Below, piece after piece: positions 37,601 to 46,600 of a stretch of 64,000 nucleotides of DNA. The notes below the pieces were generated by a model, which did no database searches, was not told the DNA's origin, and saw only the letters and a program-made list of their open reading frames with translations. The stretch lies in assembly GCF_039555335.1 (NCBI RefSeq), contig NC_092628.1, forward strand, positions 67,956,292 to 68,020,291. Direction: 5' to 3'. The position numbers were made by a program, and so were the translations under genes. The DNA is from Amphiura filiformis. Taxonomy: Eukaryota; Echinodermata; Ophiuroidea; Amphilepidida; Amphiuridae. The first letter of the stretch is position 1; each line of letters starts with the position of its first letter.

Positions 37601-40600
37601 GAAACATGAAACAATTCACTCAGGTAGAAGAGATTTCCAGTGCTCCCAATGTGAAAAGACATTTGCTCGTAAAGATGCTCTGCGAGATCATCAAGTAACG
37701 CATTCTAGTGAGCGTCCTTATGAATGTGAAGTGTGTCATAAGACGTTTGCACGTAGCGATGGAGTACGTATGCACATGCGCACACACACCGGGTAACGTC
37801 CCTACAAGTGCACACTTTGCGACAAAACCTTTTCTCAAAGTAGTCAGTTGACGACGCATCGCAGGACACACACAAAAGAACGCCTATATACGTGTCAAAT
37901 CTGCTTCAAAACGTACCCTTTAAAAGCCACATTACGTGATCACATGCGCACCCATACAGATGAAAGGCCTTTTTCATGTGATTTCCCAGGATGTGATAAA
38001 AGTTTTCGGGTTTCATCGCATCTCAAAGTTCACCTCATGCGTCATATGGGTATCAAAAACCACAAGTGCAGTGAGTGTGGGGCAAGTTTTGCCCGTCCAA
38101 ATGAGTTGACTAAACACTTCAGAATTCACAGTGGAGAAAAACCATATGAATGTCCACACTGTGGCAGAGGTTTTACACAAAGTAGTCAGATGAAACAGCA
38201 TGCAAGATTACACACTGGAAACCTTCCTTATGCTTGCTATGTATGCGACAAGAGATTTAATCAGAAAGGTCAACTAACAAGTCACTTGAAAATGCATGAA
38301 AAACATGAAAAAGCAAGACTAGAAGAGGAGAAAGTGTATCAGAGTGAGGCTGATCCGGAATGGTTGATGAAAAATGGAATGAGCTTATTAGGGCCAAAGT
38401 GTTCTCTGAATGGCAATTCGAAAGTAGATAAAACTGCTATTGGAGGTGATGTTAAACCAACTTTGCCTCAACGTGGTGAACAGTGCTTGATTCCAGCAGC
38501 ATCAGATTTGGGAAATAATATCACAATATCACACAAAATAATAGGTCAAATGTTGCTCAAGCCTTCAGATTTTAGTCAATCATTTAGAGTTAATATATCT
38601 CTTGCAAATGCTGAATCACGTAAGTCAAATCATGGCACAAGTAATACTTTGGAGGAGGTTATTAAACAAGAACCTCAAGACCTGTTGGAAGTTGGTGAAA
38701 GTGAGTTGTCAAAAGCGGTTGCACCTGCTCCAAGTGAGAGTGTTGTTGGTAAAATGGCAGCATCGCCATCAGATTTAGGTTCTCTAATAAAGTCAACACC
38801 AGATAGTTTTCTTGCAATGCGTCAGATCATGATGGCTGCTCAGATGGCACAGGTTAAAAAGTCATGAAATATTCTCAGGAGCATATGGTTTTGAACCAGC
38901 TTACATGTATATTCTCCATAGCATTGTACTCGCATTACATCAGTTTCAGTCATATCATATACAGTGTATCCTTTTATGTTTCGTTCGTCGTTTGCATCAC
39001 ACATGTACAATTGTACATAATGTAGTCTAGTGGATCCACATTGACTACATTATGTACATGTATGTTGAGATTTCACAAAACTTGTCATCACATAGTGACA
39101 ATAAAACTGTGGTATTTGATCTACATAATTATGTGAGAAGTAAAATTTTACTAATGTATGTTAATATTTTGGAAATAACTTCTCGAATGCATACTTCTAA
39201 TACATGTAGACACATGTAATGGCAAGTCTATGTTTTCTTATTGTTTTATTCTTGATAAATTTACAATCAACATCTGTCACTATGTGAATTTTAGTGGCTG
39301 TTCACATTAAGTTAAACTTCTTGTTAAAAATCTTAAATCTGTGAAAGCCATCATTTTAATTTTGGTTATACTTTGTAATGTTTTTGATACGCTATTATCT
39401 TTTAGTTGCCATTCAAGACAATAGATTTGTCATTTTCTACTCTTGAACAATATATAGCACTACTTTTTGGGATTAAAAATATTATTCTGTTTTGCCAAAT
39501 GAAACAAAGCTAAATCATAATCCTTTAGTTATTTTTACCTGGCATTAAAGCATTTTTTGCTAATTTTGGGATAAGAGCCAAAAACAATGCATTTTTAGAG
39601 TGTTTTTTGTAAATGACAATCAAACCCAAAGACTTGCACCCAGACTAATTTCATGTTATGCATTCTAAATTTTGGGAAGACACATTTACTAATATCTTTT
39701 ATAAATTTGACTGAAAATGACTGAAATTATAAGAAATCATGCAAAATTGCATGTTTTTGGCCCATTTCCCCCCAAACTGCAGTGCAAACTTATTAAAATT
39801 AGACTTTTATTGCCAGTTAGAACTAAAGGATTAAGATATAGCTATGTTTCATTTCTCAAAACAGGATATTTTCTTACTTAAAAAAATGAGTGAGTTTTTC
39901 TGGACTTGGGAGTAATCTTCTACAAGTGGGCTGTTGCTTTCACAGGATTTTGTTGTTTGTTTTCAAAAATATTTGTGTTGTGATTATTTTATTTTTCTGT
40001 GTTGAAAAAGAATGAATATTTTTGATATGATATGCTTTAAATTAAAATACTGTACACTACAGTAAGCCAAAAAATTAAGGTACCAGTTATGGTCACCCCC
40101 TGTATAGCCTAAACAAAGACAGATATGTCATAATTGGAACCAGCAGCCAATAGCTGCATCTTTTATCTCAAATTTAAGACCTCATTTGTTGAAATTGTTC
40201 TAGAAATAAAAACATGACGATCAGAAAACCCAAAGAAGATGCCAATTTAAAAGTTGCAGTTTGCTCCATTGCAATTGCCTATTGATTTGTACACAAAGCA
40301 TTCACGAAATGCTTCCATTGATTCGCACGTTATAACTAGCGTCATGCTTTCATTGATTAGAACACAAAAGTGCAACTTTTGATTTAGTTTCTTCAGTAGG
40401 TTTTAGATCACCGTTTCTTTAATTCTAAACCAATTTCAACAAAAATAAGGTCTTACATCAGAGCTAAAGAGTACAGGTATTTAAATTTTGACAAACTTGT
40501 CTTTATTTAGGATATACAGGGATGAACACAACTGGTACCTTAATTCTTTGGCTTATTGTATATAAACTCCTCAACAAAAGTTTGGAAAGTTTATTCAAGC

Positions 40601-43600
40601 ATAGATCTCAGATTATGTTCATATTGTGCTGCATATCAATGGACAGCTAATTTATTCCCCTTAACAGTGACACCACATTTGAAACAATCACCATTTTCAC
40701 GGCTGAGTACAAGTCTTGTGAATGCAGTGGGGTCTCAAACAGAATGTGCCAAATTTACCATTACTCAAACAACCACTACATGTAGTCACTAACCTCAATA
40801 GTGGGTGGAAAAAAACATATGCAGCCACAACAGCCTGGCACCTCCTTCTCATGCTGCTCACCAGCCTGGTCACCAAGCTTCAAAATAACCAGGCACCCAG
40901 GAGCCATTTACCCAGGCCACTGGTCATAACATTTTGGCTCCTGGTCCACACCAAAATCATTTTGATGAGGCTTGCTGGTCACACATTGTTGTGGGATGGC
41001 ATTTTATTCTTCAACCAGGATTCGTTGCAGGTCATTCAATGTGGTTGCATTAATTTGACTACTCTGCCATGCACAGCATGACCAAGCTGGTCCCATACAT
41101 GTAAGTGGTCAATCGGGTTGAGGTCTGGGTTGATGGCAGGTCATTCCATTTTCTCTACTCCCATATTCTGTAGGTAGTCATTGATTACCCTGGATCTGTG
41201 GGGGCTAGCGTTGTTATCTTGGAGGATTGCATTAGGTCACAGACGGCAAAGATATGGGAATGCAGCTTGCTGCACAGCCAGAATAATGTCAATTTGGCAC
41301 ATTCTGTTTGAGACCCCACTACATTCACAACATGTGTACTCAGCCGTGAAAAAGGTGATTGTTTTAAATGTACATGTAGTGTCACTATAAAGAGAAATGA
41401 ATTAGCTGTTCATTGACATGCAACACGATATGAACATATCATAATCACAAACAATCTGAGATATATAGATGTCTGAAAAAACTTTCCAAACTTTTGTTGA
41501 GGAGTTTATAATCAGTATAATGTACGTAATTTCACCCGTAATCCTTTGAACATGTATTTATGGAGGTTTTGAAATGGATATTTTGGATCTAATATTTGTT
41601 TTCACTGAAGTAGAATTTTGTACAGAATATAGATCTACATGTGTAAAAACTTTAGATGCCTTATGTCTTTTTCAAACCTAGTTTACTCTGGCCTTTGTCT
41701 TTATATTGTTTTCAATCCACAATAACCTCAACACCTGAATGTTAACAATTTGATATGTTTTGGAATATCTGCCATATTGGACAGTCATGTCTTGGGACTA
41801 AAATAGTGTACCTCCAGAACTTTTGGAAAATATGCCTTTATACATTTGAGTTTCATGTGCTAAAAATATAATGGTTGCTGGATACATGGAATCAAGGGTA
41901 CACTATTTCCCCCTCAATGGGTGACATTCTATCATGGTGGATTGTACATTCTCTTGTTTATTTCTTTGGTCATACGATACATGTAAGTATATATTTGTAA
42001 TTTGTATCACAGCATGCTTGTAATTTGGATTTGGAATGATGGTAAAGGAATCATATATATGTGAAATATTAATTGGAAAAGAGTATTAAATGAAATATAG
42101 AACAGAAATATCTGGGTCAAATTTGTTCTTTTATTACAACCACGTTGTTGTGCATTATACAATGTACACTTGGACCTGTATAGCCACAAGCACCAGAGAT
42201 GCCATTTTCTAGTTAAAATTGCACTGTATTTTAAATTTTTCATAGGTTTACCCCCTAAATATCACCAACATGTACTTTATAGTGATGATTGTTTTAAAGT
42301 CTAATGAAAGTTTAGTTGATTCCAATTTTCCCATCACCTGTCCGCATCACTTTTTCATTTTGGCCAAAACTTTCATTATTTTCATGAAAAAGTCAGACGA
42401 GATACAGTATACAATCCTGCTGATGAGGTCTTGTCTTAGTTATGTATAGGGGTACTAAAAGATGTAGTCAATAGTAGCCTACATCTTTAAGATTTCTTCA
42501 TCATGTTTAATTGTTCATGGCAATTACAAAATTTGCACATTTCGTTTTATTCAAGTAAAATGAAATGTTTTCTCAATATGTTGATAAAAGTCTGTAAGTA
42601 TTAATCCCTAGACCCTGTTTTGACACGGTCTTATCGACAATGTAGGTAATAATGAAGTCAAATAATGAATATTGAAAAAGAGTTGCCTCATCTCTTGACA
42701 AAAATATGTGATGGGAACGTTAACATCAACTTTCATAAGCCTAGAAGTAAGCCCCAATACAATTTCAAAGGATGTACATGTACAGCATTTTAATGCTGTA
42801 CATGTACATCCTGTTAAGATCACATTCAGAAATTCAAAAACCACATTTTTCGTCTTAATCGACTTTACTAGTTTCAAAACATCAGCAAGCCCACAAATGA
42901 ACATGTCTTTGAATTGAAACTGTCTAAAAGATTTTTTTTTTAATTTAAAATTAAAACAAGATGTAATAAATAGTATTTTGGACATTTTAGCCCAATTCCT
43001 AGCCCTGATCATGATTACTTACCCTCAGGCTGATAAGTTGATCCTGCCAGTGTTCTATTGTGGGGATAACATGCGAATGTGACCTGTGACACCATGACTC
43101 ATGTTGATGTTTGGAGGGTTTTTTCTGGATTGGAAGATGTAGTTCCTGACCTCTGTCTATTACATCCAGGACTTCAGTGGTAAACTGTAAACAACATGGT
43201 CATTGATAAAAGTAAGAAGTAAACAGGTATAGTAACACATTGCATGGTATGTCTAATTGTGATAAAAGATAGACATTAAAAATTTTTTTGTGTCTTTAAC
43301 GAACCCCATCAATCAAACTGTACGGCCTGTGACGGTAACTAATCATGGACCGCAGAGTTTGATTGACAGGGACGTCAGACCCTGGCGTCAGACTTGAAAA
43401 AGTTTTTACATTTCTTTTGAATACAACCTATCACTCTAATCTGCATGCAGTTTGTGTTTCTCACTCATCAGAGTTGTGACTAAAATTGTGACTAAAGGAT
43501 TAAAATAACTAAAATTTAACAAATTACAATTACACTTGCTTATTGGTCCCTTTCAGTGCATTGTTGCACAATGTGCATGTGAAGGTGTGCATATTATACC

Positions 43601-46600
43601 CAGTACCAATGAGTGTGAGGGGGTGTATGTGTGTGTGGAGGAAGTTGACACATGATTGCACTCTGTGCACACCGTTCATTGTCTAAAATCTAAATTAATC
43701 ATGGAAAAACAACTGGGCATCAAGTTGCAATAACAGCGGCTTTTTCTGCTTTGTCTATTCCACACACCACCATGTTACATAATTATTTACTATTTGGATC
43801 ATATGGTAAATGAGCCAATACTTTTCTAATATGAATATTTTTCGCTAGTAAATTTGGTAAATGGCCAGAGTAATACCATATTAACACCTGCAATATCTTT
43901 CCAGACAGTTGTGGAATATTTAATCACAGTATGATTAAACAATAGTTAGTATATTAAGAACAACGTTACAGTGTTGAACCTGAGATGGTGAACTGTGCAT
44001 GTTTTGGAAAAGCTGTTTTTAATTTCAACATTGTTTTGCATTGAAAATGTCCAGTATGGTTACATAATGAATAATATTCACTCCCATAACCCTAACTGGA
44101 CACAAGGTTTTTTTGCTATTGGAAGGAAAAGAAGAAATGAAAAAGGAGAGAAGATGAAGAAAGAAGTCATGTGGTACCCCCGGGATTCGAACCTCGGACC
44201 CCTCGCATGCTAGTGATGCCACACAGCCTGACGCAGGAGATCACCAGCCTGTAGCCACACAGGTGATGCTTGCCTGGCCAGCAATTCCCTGGGTATATAT
44301 GATTTTGGCTGATTGCAGTGGTTTAAATAGTGAGATTTAGTGAGACCTGGTTCAGTTAGGGTTAAGGGATCGGATAGTAATATTTGCACAGTATTTTTTG
44401 TGGGACATGAGAGCACATCAGACACATCGAATTGCATTGTGAATAAAATTTATGCACAGGACTGTTAAATATCAAAAATTAAAAAAAAATTTTTTTTAAA
44501 ATAATTTGTGACCTGCTACCACGAAATCAGCGTAAAGTCGCAAGGTGTTAGTCACTCAATACGCCCTGGCTACTGCATTGGTGTTCACTCACCTGTTAAA
44601 GCCACTAAGTATGTCTGTATGTCCTTTGTGAATGGGGGCACAATGGGCCATTCACGATTCACGAAGGATAATACTAATGGTTTTTACAGGTGGCAGCAAA
44701 CAATGAACATCAACTTAGTCAGACCAAATATCTCGAAAATACCACCTCAACAAAATGAGTATAAAGTCGCAGCGATTTTATGCCGATTTTGTGGTAGCAG
44801 GTCACATTTGCCATAAAATTTATATTATATTGCAAATGAAATCAGAAGGAAAAGAATGCAATGTGTCTGATGTGCTCTCATGTTCCACAAAAATACTGTG
44901 CAAATGTTGCTATCCAATTTTTTGGGTAACTTATTAGAATGAAAACATTAATTTGTTTACCTGCTGCATCTGTTGATAGTGAATTGGATTAACCTTTTTT
45001 TCTTATCGGAGTCTGGCCATGGAGCTGGTGTGTGCTTGCTTCGATGCCTGGCATGTTGTCTAGATGTGGGTATAAGAGCAATAAAGGATTAATAATTGAC
45101 AAGGCTAAAGTAAAATATGTTAGAAATGAAGCTGGTAAATAAAGAGCAAGAAAATAAGTCAACTGCAGAATTACTTTGAATTCAGATGTACATATTTCAA
45201 TATGATCTTTGAAATATGTGCTTGGTCCAACTAGTAGTGATAATGACACATGACAATGATGACACCCAAAAAAATAAACAAGCAAATAAACAAGCAAAAA
45301 ACAACAAAATCAAACAAACAAATCCTCCCTCCAAAAAACCCCAAACAAAATAATAATTAAAGTGAGTACCTTGCATGCCACTTGCGGAGAACTTCAATCT
45401 GTTCTTCAGCTTTGCCGATAATTCTGTCTATTTTTCTCATGTTCCTTGTAGAACTGCAATTTACAAATAATTTCAGAAAATACATATGATCAAAAAACAA
45501 GTTCTATAGCACTTTTTATTTTATGTCTAATCCCTAATTGCAAACCTTATGTGCAGCTGGGGTTTATGCAACTGGTAAATTAAATTATGCAACAGATTGA
45601 GTATAGAAACTAGAAAGTCGTATACATGTTTAGCATATTTAGGAGTGCTCTCAGATAATTTCTCAGCGCTTAGAACAAATATTGTTACATGTCGTTCTAA
45701 AGACATTTGGTGAAAAAAAGAAAAAAAAGGAAGCTAAATAACAAAATGGTGCTAGTTTTAAGTATAGACTAAGAGGGTCCAAAATCATGTTGTCCATGCG
45801 TAATTCAATGGGGTGTGTCTGATTGTGATTACCAAAAGTACTGTATTGTATTAGTCATACATGTATATATATTCAGGCATGAGACTGCACCTTCATTTTA
45901 AAAAAGGTCCTGGATCCCCAGGCGTATTCACCGGCATAATGTATAACACATTGCAAAGTACACATACACACAAATCTACGCAGCTAACATGAAAATGCAC
46001 GAAATGTATTGAACAAGCGAAAGTTGGCAAAGTGGGAAAATTACACAACAAAAATTAGTTTTTAAATTACCACTTTTACCATTATGTAGGGTCAATTTGC
46101 TGTATAAGTAGTGATGTAACAGGATTATTTACCATGGGTTTACACTATTTTTGAATGTATTGCCCTGCACTATATTAGCAGAATACATTCATCACCTGTG
46201 TATGATAGATGACTAAAATACCGCTCTTTTCAAAGACACTAATCTTACAGGTGTGGGCGATCAGTATGATGTGAAATTTCTATGATCCAGGTCTTTATTA
46301 CTGTACGGCATAAGGTGACATCCCGCTATCTCTAAGGTCCGCTATCTCTAAGGTTCGCTATCTCTAAGGTTCGCTATCACTAACGTGTAAAGTCTATGGA
46401 GATCAGAATCCCGCTATCTCTAATAGAGAAAAGGGTTCGCTATACCTAAAAAAAGGTCCGCTACTTCTAAGGTTCGATATCACTAATTTAGAATAAGGTT
46501 CGCTAGTTCTAAGGTTCGATATCACTAATTATAAATAAGGTTTGCTATCACTAATTTAAAATAAGGTTCGCTATCACTAATTTTGAATAAGGTCCGCTTT

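Noticed and set aside
44172-44263. Functional tRNA gene
   Set aside because: A and B boxes are present, but the acceptor stem does not pair and the anticodon loop lacks the usual U33.
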